NCBI RefSeq assembly: GCF_004570865.1
Contig: NZ_SPQS01000021.1
Location: forward strand, 1 to 64,000
DNA length: 64,000 nt
Direction of reading: 5' to 3'
DNA from: Bradyrhizobium frederickii
GTDB taxonomy: Bacteria; Pseudomonadota; Alphaproteobacteria; Rhizobiales; Xanthobacteraceae
Part shown: positions 57,643 to 64,000 of the stretch, one piece after another
Layout: the number at the start of each line of letters is the position of its first letter
How positions within the stretch are numbered: the first letter of the stretch is position 1
Translations under genes and position numbers: made by a program
Notes under the pieces: model-generated
What the model was told of the DNA's origin: nothing
Database searches by the model: none
The model's input: only the letters and a program-made list of their open reading frames with translations

Positions 57643-58821
57643 CTATCGCGAAGCCAGACCCGCCAGATGCTCGACCAACCTGTCGATCTCGGCTTCCGTG
57701 TTGTAATAATGCGGTGACGCCCGCACCACATGCGGCAACGCGCGAAGCTCGGCATCGATGCGCGTGCTCGACGGATCCGAGGCGCCGATCGTGATGCCGG
57801 CCGCAGCGGCGCCGGCGACAATGGCGTCCGCCTCATGCCCGTCCATGGTGAAGCTGACGATGGCGCCCGGCGCGCGTCCGAGGTCGCGAATGGTGACGCC
57901 GGCAAGAGCCGCAAGGCCGCTGCGGAGGCGGCCGGCAAGCAGGCGGCAGCGTTGTTCGATCGGAGCGATGCCGATCTCGAGGGCGTAGTCGACGGCCGCG
58001 CCCAAGCCAAGCCGGGCCGCGTAGTTGTTCTCCCAGGTCTCGAAGCGGCGGGCATCGTCCCGCAATTGATAGGCGTCCCGTGAAACCCAGGGGGCGGCAA
58101 AGTGGTCGATCATCGGCGGCTCGAGCCGTTGCAGCATCGCGCGGCGGACGTAGAGAAAGCCGGTGCCGCGCGGGCCGCGCAGGAATTTGCGTCCCGTGGC
58201 GGACAGCATGTCACAGCCGATGGCATCGACGTCGACTTCCATCTGGCCGACCGCCTGACAGGCGTCGAGCAGATAGGCAATGCCGTGCGTCCGCGCGATC
58301 CTGCCGATCGCCGCTGCCGGATTGACCAGCCCGCCATTGGTCGGAACCCAGGTGATCGCGATCAGTTTCACCCGCTCGTCGATCATCCGTTCGAGCGCGT
58401 CGACGTCGAGCTCGCCGCTGGCATCGCTCGGCACCACGTCGATGACCGCGCCGGTGCGCTTGGCGACCTGAAGGAAGGCAACATAATTGGCGGCGTATTC
58501 CGCTTCCGCGGTCAGGATGCGATCTCCTTTCCGAAACGGAAGCGAATAGAACGCCATCTGCCAGGCGATTGTCGCGTTCTCCACCAGCGCGATCTCGTCG
58601 GGCGCGGCATTGAGCAGGCGCGCCACCGAGCTGTAGACCGCGTCGAGCCGGTCGGCTTCGCGATCGGCGGCCGCATAGCCTCCGATCTCGCATTCCAGAT
58701 CGATGTGCCCCTTGATCGCTGTGACAACCGGCGCCGGCATCAGGGCCGCGCCTGCATTGTGGAGATATGCGAGCCGCGAGGCGGCCGGCGTGTCGGCGCG
58801 TATTCGGTCGAGGTCGATCAA
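57643..58821 (-). CDS. class V aminotransferase, cysteine desulfurase/epimerase-like
   Basis: A 392-aa PLP enzyme of fold type I. The PLP lysine is in SATGRKFLRGPRGTGFLYVR; the aspartate binding the cofactor is in YLLDACQAVGQMEVDVDAIG; VENATIAWQMAFYSL is the phosphate-binding region. Such proteins include SufS/NifS-type desulfurases, isopenicillin N epimerase-like enzymes and kynureninase relatives, and no desulfurase active-site cysteine stands out in the C-terminal loop. The substrate is therefore unknown. It converges with ilvA and is followed on the same strand by no other gene. Confidence 0.8.
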   Translation of the reverse strand: MIDLDRIRADTPAASRLAYLHNAGAALMPAPVVTAIKGHIDLECEIGGYAAADREADRLDAVYSSVARLLNAAPDEIALVENATIAWQMAFYSLPFRKGDRILTAEAEYAANYVAFLQVAKRTGAVIDVVPSDASGELDVDALERMIDERVKLIAITWVPTNGGLVNPAAAIGRIARTHGIAYLLDACQAVGQMEVDVDAIGCDMLSATGRKFLRGPRGTGFLYVRRAMLQRLEPPMIDHFAAPWVSRDAYQLRDDARRFETWENNYAARLGLGAAVDYALEIGIAPIEQRCRLLAGRLRSGLAALAGVTIRDLGRAPGAIVSFTMDGHEADAIVAGAAAAGITIGASDPSSTRIDAELRALPHVVRASPHYYNTEAEIDRLVEHLAGLASR

Positions 58822-58837
58822 GTGCGTCCTCCGAAGC

Positions 58838-59395
58838 TCAGATGCAGAGGCTGAGCAGCTTGATGTGACAGCTGCTGGACTTTGGCTTGCTCGCGGGGGC
58901 AGCTTCGCGCTTCACGGCAACGACGGGCTCCTTGTCCTTCTTCTTGCCCTTGCCCTTGGGCTCGTAGTCGCCCGCGATCACCATGGCCCAATAGGTGCGC
59001 TTGCCGCTGGCGTTCTTGGCGCTGGCGATGCCGACGCGGGAGGCGTTGTGCAGCAACAGGTTCTTGCGGTGGCCGGACGAGTCGATCCACTGTCCCAGGG
59101 TCTTCTCGAAATTGTCGTAGCCGTAGGCGATGTTCTCGGCGGCGCGGCCCGCGCCGGCCGGCGCGACGCGGCGGTTGAACGATCCGAGGGCGTCATGGCT
59201 GAGATTGTCCTTGGCGGCCATCGCGCGGGCCTGGTCCATGGCGATGCGGTCGAGGACGGCATCGCGGACGACACGGACTTCTCCGTGCTTGAGGCGGAAG
59301 TTCGAGATCAGCTCGGCGGCCGAGTCCGCCATTGCGGGCGCCGCTATGAGCAGCAGGAAGCCCGCGATCAGGCCGCCAACGACACGACGCATCAT
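58838..59395 (-). CDS. exported CAP-domain (SCP/PR1) protein
   Basis: A 185-aa protein with a signal peptide (MMRRVVGGLIAGFLLLIAAP, cleavage about AMA-DSAA). The CAP fold motifs are present: DRIAMDQARAMAAKDNLSHD, RAAENIAYGYDN, and WIDSSGHRKNLLLHN, followed by a Lys-rich region and a C-terminal Cys pair. Bacterial CAP proteins are secreted or wall-linked and their biochemical role is mostly unknown. It is followed on the same strand by the class V aminotransferase, 17 bases away. Confidence 0.85.
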   Translation of the reverse strand: MMRRVVGGLIAGFLLLIAAPAMADSAAELISNFRLKHGEVRVVRDAVLDRIAMDQARAMAAKDNLSHDALGSFNRRVAPAGAGRAAENIAYGYDNFEKTLGQWIDSSGHRKNLLLHNASRVGIASAKNASGKRTYWAMVIAGDYEPKGKGKKKDKEPVVAVKREAAPASKPKSSSCHIKLLSLCI

Positions 59396-59485
59396 CGTCC
59401 CCCAATGCCCATGATCCCGCACGCCCGAAATGATCCGACCGCTTCTCTATCGTCAATGTGGACGCTTCAAGGCGCGGGCAACCCG

Positions 59486-60580
59486 TCAGCCTGTTGGCAG
59501 ATCCGCCTCGAAGTTGAAGCGGTCGCGCAGGTTTTTCCGCTGTTCCAGGATGTCCTTGAGGAAGGCGCGGTCCTGATCGTTCTTCATCATCGGCTCGATC
59601 AGATCGAGCTGGTTCATGGCAACCAGTTGCAGGATCTCGGTGCGGGGCTTGCCGCTGGTGTCGCGCGGCAGCGCGTGCACGACCTGGATGTGTTCCGGCG
59701 GCTTCGGCCCCTTTGCGGCCGTCAGCTCGTTGCGCAACTGGCCTTCGAGCGTGGCCTGGTCCGCCTCGACGAAGGCATAGAGCCCGACACCGGAGCGGCG
59801 GTCGGCGAAGGCGACGATGGCGGTATCGCGCACGGCCGGATTTTTGCGGATCAACGCGGTCAGCACCGGCGCATCATTGACCAGCCGGCGGCCGCCGCCT
59901 TCGCGGTCGGTGAAGTTGAACAGGCCGCGCGTGATGGCGCGGTAGACCTTCTTGCCGGTGGCGAGCCACAGGCTCGCGGCAAAGGACTTCTTGGCGAGGA
60001 TCTTCCGCTCGCGCGGTGTCAGCGCTTCCGGAGCATAGGAGCGCTTGTGCTTGAGCAGATGCCGAAGATCCTCGTAAGCGAGAATGCGGTAGAGCCGGCC
60101 GCGATGCGCAAAGCAGGCCGCGAGCTGGAAGTCGGTCACATAGGCGCGTCCGTCGCGGCCGACCAGCCAGTTCTGCTCCTTGGCGAGATCGTTGTGGCAG
60201 ATCCCGGCACGGCGCAGCCGGCGCAGCGCCGCCTTGGCCGAACGGAAATAGGCGAGGTCGCCATGGGGCTTTGCCAGATGCAGTGCGGCGCCGTCGACGA
60301 AGCCGCGCACCAGGGCGCGCTGTCCGGCCCAGAGCAGTTCGGGGCCGACATCGAGGCCCTTGGCGCGCGCCAGAGCATGCTTCTCGCGGGCGAACAGATG
60401 CCGCGCCAGCAGGAACGACCACCACGGCACTTCGTCGAGCCGGCGCAGCACGGCGTCGACCTCGCCGTTCTCGCCGCGGAAGCGGCCGCGCTCGACGGTC
60501 GAGAACACGTCGCGCTTGAGCAGCACGCCCTCGGTCCAGCGCGCCGAAAGCGCTGCGGCGTCGTCTTTGGGGAGGCTCAT
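59486..60580 (-). CDS. kinase-like protein fused to an AMP-ligase C-terminal subdomain
   Basis: A 364-aa cytosolic protein of two parts. Residues 1-215 resemble the RIO/lipopolysaccharide-kinase type of protein-kinase fold: the catalytic loop reads ICHNDLAKEQNWLV (Asp131, Asn136) and the metal-binding loop VTDFQLA (Asp150). The usual ATP-binding lysine on strand 3 is not obvious. Residues 250-325 look like the mobile C-terminal subdomain of acyl-CoA/AMP ligases, ending in ALPRDTSGKPRTEILQLV with the conserved Lys311. No large AMP-ligase core is present. The gene ends a minus-strand group behind trmFO, with seven bases between them. No function can be assigned to the combination. Confidence 0.7.
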   Translation of the reverse strand: MSLPKDDAAALSARWTEGVLLKRDVFSTVERGRFRGENGEVDAVLRRLDEVPWWSFLLARHLFAREKHALARAKGLDVGPELLWAGQRALVRGFVDGAALHLAKPHGDLAYFRSAKAALRRLRRAGICHNDLAKEQNWLVGRDGRAYVTDFQLAACFAHRGRLYRILAYEDLRHLLKHKRSYAPEALTPRERKILAKKSFAASLWLATGKKVYRAITRGLFNFTDREGGGRRLVNDAPVLTALIRKNPAVRDTAIVAFADRRSGVGLYAFVEADQATLEGQLRNELTAAKGPKPPEHIQVVHALPRDTSGKPRTEILQLVAMNQLDLIEPMMKNDQDRAFLKDILEQRKNLRDRFNFEADLPTG

Positions 60581-60587
60581 CGAAAAC

Positions 60588-62015
60588 TCACGCGGCGGCG
60601 GCCATGCGCAGGTGATCGGCGATCCAGCGATCGAGATCGGTGAGCGCCCGTGCGCTCAGCGCCTGCTTCTTGGCCACCGTCTTCTCGTTGCCGCGCAGTC
60701 GCGTGCCGTCGGGCTTCTTGGTCGGCACGGTCGCGAGCGGCGGGAACAGGCCGAAATTGATGTTCATCGGTTGGAACGAGCGCGTGCCCGGCTCGATGGT
60801 TTCGATATGGCCGCCGGTGATGTGGCCGAGCAGCGAGCCGAGCGCGGTCGTGCCGGGCGGGCTGACAAGCGTCTCGCCGCGCGCCTCCGCGGCCGCATAG
60901 AGACCGGCGATCAGGCCGACGCTGGCCGATTCCACATAGCCCTCGCAGCCCGTCATCTGGCCGGCAAAGCGCAGCCGCGGCTGCGCACGCAGGCGCAACT
61001 GATTGTCGAGCAGTTTTGGCGAGTTCAGGAAGGTGTTGCGATGCAGGCCGCCGAGGCGGGCGAATTCGGCGTTCTCCAGCCCCGGAATGGTGCGGAAGAT
61101 GCGCTGCTGCTCGCCGTATTTCAGCTTCGTCTGGAAGCCGACGATGTTGTAGAGCGTGCCGAGCTTGTTGTCCTGGCGCAGCTGCACGATCGCGTAGGCC
61201 TTGGTGGCGGGATCATGCGGGTTGGTGAGGCCGACCGGCTTCATCGGGCCGTGGCGCAGCGTCTCGGGGCCGCGCTCCGCCATCACCTCGATCGGCAGGC
61301 AGCCGTCGAAATAGGGCGTGTTGGTCTCCCATTCCTTGAACTCGGTCTTCTCGCCCGCGATCAGCGCGGCGACGAAGCCGTCATACTGCTCCTTGGTCAT
61401 CGGGCAGTTGATGTAGTCGGCGCCGTTGCCGCCGGGACCGACCTTGTCGTAGCGCGACTGGAACCAGGCCACCGACATGTCGATGGACTCGCGGTGCACG
61501 ATCGGTGCGATCGCGTCGAAGAAGGCGAGCGCGTTCTCGTCGGTCAGCGCGCGGATGGCCTCGGCCAGGGGAGCGGAGGTGAGCGGACCGGTGGCAACGA
61601 TGACGTTGCTCCAATCGGCCGGCGGCAGGCCTGCAACCTCGCCGCGGGCGATCTCGATCAGGGGGTGGTCGTTGAGAGCCTTCGTGACCGCAGCCGAGAA
61701 GCCGTCGCGGTCGACCGCCAGCGCGCCGCCGGCGGGCACCTGGTTGGCATCGGCCGCGCGCATGATCAGCGAGCCGAGCCGGCGCATCTCCGCATGCAGC
61801 AGGCCGACGGCGTTGTTGGCGGCATCGTCCGAGCGGAACGAATTGGAGCAGACGAGCTCGGCGAGCCCGTCGGTGCGGTGCGCCTCCGTCATGCGGGTCG
61901 GCCGCATCTCGTGCAGCACCACGGGCACGCCGGCTTTGGCCACCTGCCAGGCGGCTTCCGAGCCGGCAAGGCCGGCGCCGATCACGTGCACGGGGTTGGA
62001 TAGGGATCCTGTCAT
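60588..62015 (-). CDS. trmFO: methylenetetrahydrofolate-tRNA-(uracil-5-)-methyltransferase TrmFO
   Basis: A 475-aa FAD- and folate-dependent enzyme that makes 5-methyluridine at position 54 of tRNA. It has the FAD motif VIGAGLAGSEAAWQVA, ELVCSNSFRSD with the first functional cysteine, and YINCPMTKEQYDGF with the second. The C-terminal half has CEGYVESASVGLIAGLYAA and NINFGLFPPL. Length is at the long end of the family. The gene is on the minus strand and followed seven bases later by the kinase-like fusion. Confidence 0.94.
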   Translation of the reverse strand: MTGSLSNPVHVIGAGLAGSEAAWQVAKAGVPVVLHEMRPTRMTEAHRTDGLAELVCSNSFRSDDAANNAVGLLHAEMRRLGSLIMRAADANQVPAGGALAVDRDGFSAAVTKALNDHPLIEIARGEVAGLPPADWSNVIVATGPLTSAPLAEAIRALTDENALAFFDAIAPIVHRESIDMSVAWFQSRYDKVGPGGNGADYINCPMTKEQYDGFVAALIAGEKTEFKEWETNTPYFDGCLPIEVMAERGPETLRHGPMKPVGLTNPHDPATKAYAIVQLRQDNKLGTLYNIVGFQTKLKYGEQQRIFRTIPGLENAEFARLGGLHRNTFLNSPKLLDNQLRLRAQPRLRFAGQMTGCEGYVESASVGLIAGLYAAAEARGETLVSPPGTTALGSLLGHITGGHIETIEPGTRSFQPMNINFGLFPPLATVPTKKPDGTRLRGNEKTVAKKQALSARALTDLDRWIADHLRMAAAA

Positions 62016-62089
62016 GGGGCGGACAGGTAGCGCTTTTCGGTGGCCAGTGGAATCGCCGAGATCGAGTTTTCTGCCTCCGGAAACGACAA

Positions 62090-62108
62090 CGCCCGCACGA
62101 GGCGGGCG
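62090..62108 (-). terminator. terminator hairpin after the DUF1127 gene
   Basis: A perfect 7-bp stem (CGCCCGC / GCGGGCG) with a five-base loop lies about 34 bases after the stop of the minus-strand DUF1127 gene. It is followed on that strand by TTGTCGTTT, a partly T-rich tail, and lies upstream of trmFO. Confidence 0.6.
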
Positions 62109-62141
62109 CTATCGGTTCGTCCGGTTGAGGGCTGAAGGATA

Positions 62142-62294
62142 TCAGCCCTGATACTGACCGGCGGCAACGCGCGGGATGTCCGAGCGATCGAGGCCGATAT
62201 CGGCCAGTTCGCGATCGCTGAGCTGGGACAGCTCGGCAACATTGCGCTGATAGTCCCGGAAGGCCTGGATCATGCGGATGAGCGAGAGCAGCAT
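62142..62294 (-). CDS. DUF1127 family small protein
   Basis: A 50-aa protein with the DUF1127 signature LSQLSDRELADIGLDRSDIPR. Such small Arg-rich proteins are common in alphaproteobacteria; some affect phosphate or carbon metabolism and RNA turnover. The ATG at 62294 is fixed by AGGAG seven bases upstream; the longer frame to 62414 is not supported. A hairpin terminator follows the gene. Confidence 0.88.
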   Translation of the reverse strand: MLLSLIRMIQAFRDYQRNVAELSQLSDRELADIGLDRSDIPRVAAGQYQG

Positions 62295-62768
62295 AGGTAG
62301 TCTCCTGTAGTTCGATTCAGCCCTTGCCCGGGCCTCATCGTTGAAATGAATATAGATCAGAGTGGTGCAGTGCGAAAGTTCCGATGTTGCGATGCAGCTA
62401 AGCGATGGGCGCATAGCGAAGGTAACGGACGCTTAACCGGAGGGCGCTCCTGCCCAGAGCTTGCTCGAAGATATCGAAAGGCGGAGAGAAAGCTCCGTGG
62501 AATCACGGAGTTAAGTGCACGCAATTGATCTGGATCATTGTGGAAATAAGTTGCTCGCAAGGGCTCGGCAAGCCGATCGAGTAGCGTCTTGACCCAAGTC
62601 TTACTTGCGCGATTCGCATAGGTAAAATGAATCAATATTCAATTCATTGATTGGTTCGAGAGCCGCCCCGACTCACGTCGGCGAGGCGAGCGCAGGTATT
62701 GGCAAGGGTGGGGAGAGGGCCATCGGATGCTTCGGCGGAACGCCCAGTCCGATAAGTCCGATAAGGGT
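62295..62768. other. intergenic region between DUF1127 and lytic transglycosylase genes
   Basis: This 474-bp stretch is less GC-rich than its surroundings and has no believable gene. It holds a near-consensus FixK/FNR-type box, TTGATCTGGATCAT, at 62525-62538 and a 7-bp inverted repeat (AATCAAT-N9-ATTGATT) at 62630-62652, the latter about 120 bases beyond the end of the minus-strand transglycosylase gene. The DUF1127 promoter should lie just to the right of 62294. Confidence 0.45.
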
Positions 62769-63593
62769 TTAAGGAGCGCGAGCGAGCTGGGTGGCGAAAT
62801 AGGCGACGGTCTTGGAATAGACCTCGCTCTTGTTCCACTGCTTGAGCACCTCGAAGTTCGGACTGCCCGGCTGCCAGTCCTTGCCCTTCTGCCAGCCATA
62901 GCCCGCGAGATAATTGGCGGTGGAGGCGAGCACGTCGGGCGCGTTGTGCAGGAGGTCGCGCTTGCCGTTGCCGTCGAAATCGACGGCGTATTTCATCCAG
63001 GACGACGGCATGAACTGGGTCTGGCCGAGCTCTCCGGCCCAGGCGCCCTTCATCTCGGCTGGCGCCAGATCGCCGCGCTGGACGATGCGCAGCGCATCCA
63101 TCAGCTCGGCGCGAAACTGCTCGGACCGCCGGCAATCATAGGCCAGCGTCGCGAGCGAGCGGATCGTGGCGAACTTGCCGGTGTTGACGCCGAAATCGGT
63201 CTCCAGGCCCCAGATCGCAACCAGGACTTCGCCGGGAACGCCATAGGCCTGCTCGATGCGCGACAGCACGGAGCCGTATTGCTTCATCTTGTCGGAGCCG
63301 CGCTGCAGGCGCGGCGGCACCATGCGGCCGGAAAACTCCTCGAAGGTCTGGCTGAAGACCTTTTGCGAGCGGTCGCGGTTGAGCACGCTCGGATCCAGCG
63401 TCACGCCGGCAAGACCCGTGGCAATGGCCTGTTGTGAGATGCCCTTGGCCGCGGCGTCGGTTTTGAGCTCCGCAAGCCAGGCATCGAAATTACCCGAGCC
63501 GCAGGCAACCGCGGCGAACGCTGGCTGGGCGGACAGGATTGACGCGGAGAGGGCGAAGGCTGCGAGAGCGAGACGAGAAATCGTCGAGGTCAT
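62769..63593 (-). CDS. lytic murein transglycosylase, MltB type
   Basis: A 274-aa exported protein with a signal peptide (MTSTISRLALAAFALSASIL, cleavage about AFA-AVAC). The transglycosylase domain has the catalytic Glu in LVAIWGLETDFGVNTGKFA, then GAWAGELGQTQFMPSSWMKY and DVLASTANYLAGYGWQKGKD, the SLT_2/MltB pattern. It cleaves peptidoglycan glycan strands in the periplasm. The ATG at 63593 is taken; the frame extends to 63731 but the added residues do not look like a signal region. No lipobox is present, unlike MltB of E. coli. Confidence 0.9.
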   Translation of the reverse strand: MTSTISRLALAAFALSASILSAQPAFAAVACGSGNFDAWLAELKTDAAAKGISQQAIATGLAGVTLDPSVLNRDRSQKVFSQTFEEFSGRMVPPRLQRGSDKMKQYGSVLSRIEQAYGVPGEVLVAIWGLETDFGVNTGKFATIRSLATLAYDCRRSEQFRAELMDALRIVQRGDLAPAEMKGAWAGELGQTQFMPSSWMKYAVDFDGNGKRDLLHNAPDVLASTANYLAGYGWQKGKDWQPGSPNFEVLKQWNKSEVYSKTVAYFATQLARAP

Positions 63594-63738
63594 TCGAGTA
63601 AATGAATTCCGTGAAGCGATCTGACCGGTGGCGCAATCTCGGTCGGAACGGCGGCCAAAGCAAGGCGTGCGACAGGGTGCGATCCTGCCCGAGCCGAATT
63701 CAAGCTCAAGATCGGCAGGATCGCATGTCACGATATCG

Positions 63739-64000
63739 TCAGGCGTCCGTCCTGTTCCGCCAGGGGAAGAGGTTGGCCGGGAAGTCAGCAGCCGGCTTGC
63801 GCGGACGCTGCGGTGGGGGCGGCACCGGACGTGCGCCGGGCTCCGAGACGATCACCTTGCGGTAGAGATGCCAGGTGGCATGGCCGAGCAGGGGGATCAC
63901 CACGGCAAGGCCGAGGAAGGCGGGAATGGTGCCGAGCGCGAGCAGCACCGCCACGATCAGGCCCCAGGCCGCCATCGGCACCGGGTTCTTCGCGACAACG
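63739..64000 (-). CDS. DUF2189 family membrane protein, C-terminal part
   Basis: Only the C-terminal 87 codons are in the window; the gene continues past the right edge. The visible part has two membrane segments (AAWGLIVAVLLALGTIPAFL and the helix that follows), then GHATWHLYRKVIV and a Pro/Arg-rich tail. I recognise the ending as that of DUF2189 integral membrane proteins. Function unknown. Confidence 0.7.
   Translation of the reverse strand, partial: VVAKNPVPMAAWGLIVAVLLALGTIPAFLGLAVVIPLLGHATWHLYRKVIVSEPGARPVPPPPQRPRKPAADFPANLFPWRNRTDA

Noticed and set aside
62640..62700. GGTTCGAG sequence resembling a tRNA T-loop downstream of the MltB-type gene
   Set aside because: No acceptor stem, D-arm or anticodon arm can be formed around it; no tRNA is present.

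Overview
The window reads as about 64 kb of chromosome from an alphaproteobacterium of the order Hyphomicrobiales, most likely Bradyrhizobium or a close relative. The signs are high-GC coding sequence throughout; a pyruvate dehydrogenase cluster whose E1-beta carries its own lipoyl domain; an ExoR-type Sel1 protein; FixJ-type two-component regulators; FixK/FNR-type boxes; and several families of short intergenic palindromic repeats typical of this group. This assignment comes from protein recognition only, not from a search. No tRNA, rRNA, CRISPR array or prophage was seen.

Left part (1-15,000). The left edge is the end of an IS3-family element that has cut the 3' half off a Baeyer-Villiger-type flavin monooxygenase gene; its divergent AraC-type regulator is intact. 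Then come an FtsB/DivIC-like division gene, a GAF/Fis-type regulator behind a FixK-type box with an AldB/AcoD aldehyde dehydrogenase, and the pyruvate dehydrogenase operon (pdhA, pdhB, a DUF5076 gene, a yeast-type cytosine deaminase, pdhC, a small membrane protein, lpdA). A threonine synthase-like gene and an orphan TctC-type binding protein follow.

Middle part (15,000-35,000). A FixJ-type two-component system (receiver protein, response regulator, three-PAS kinase) lies divergent from a tightly overlapping operon of four small genes. Three of these encode a shared C-x2-C ... C-x3-C module and the fourth an exported Cys-rich protein. A palindromic motif (core ACCTAGGT) recurs in two control regions of this locus. 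Next are a Slt-type lytic transglycosylase, a HAMP-adenylate cyclase, small Cys-rich proteins, a cobalamin riboswitch with its TonB-dependent receptor, a Gly-rich exported protein behind a second FixK-type box, ilvD overlapping an exoR-like gene, xthA and a hybrid histidine kinase.

Right part (35,000-64,000). This is mostly conserved housekeeping sequence: erpA, dgt, argS, a SPOR protein, nagZ, scpAB, tatABC, serS, surE, a receiver protein with a translationally coupled 46-aa protein, pcm, an NlpD-like lipoprotein, a DUF815 ATPase, yajC-secD-secF, a Mth938-like protein, an NDUFAF6-like protein, a threonine ammonia-lyase, a class V aminotransferase, a CAP protein, a kinase-like protein fused to an AMP-ligase C-terminal subdomain, trmFO, a DUF1127 protein, an MltB-type transglycosylase and a partial DUF2189 gene.

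The strongest leads for undescribed biology are the divergent two-component/Cys-rich operon at 15.1-19.9 kb, the kinase/AMP-binding_C fusion at 59.5-60.6 kb, and the FixK-type boxes placed in front of the aldehyde dehydrogenase regulator and the Gly-rich protein.
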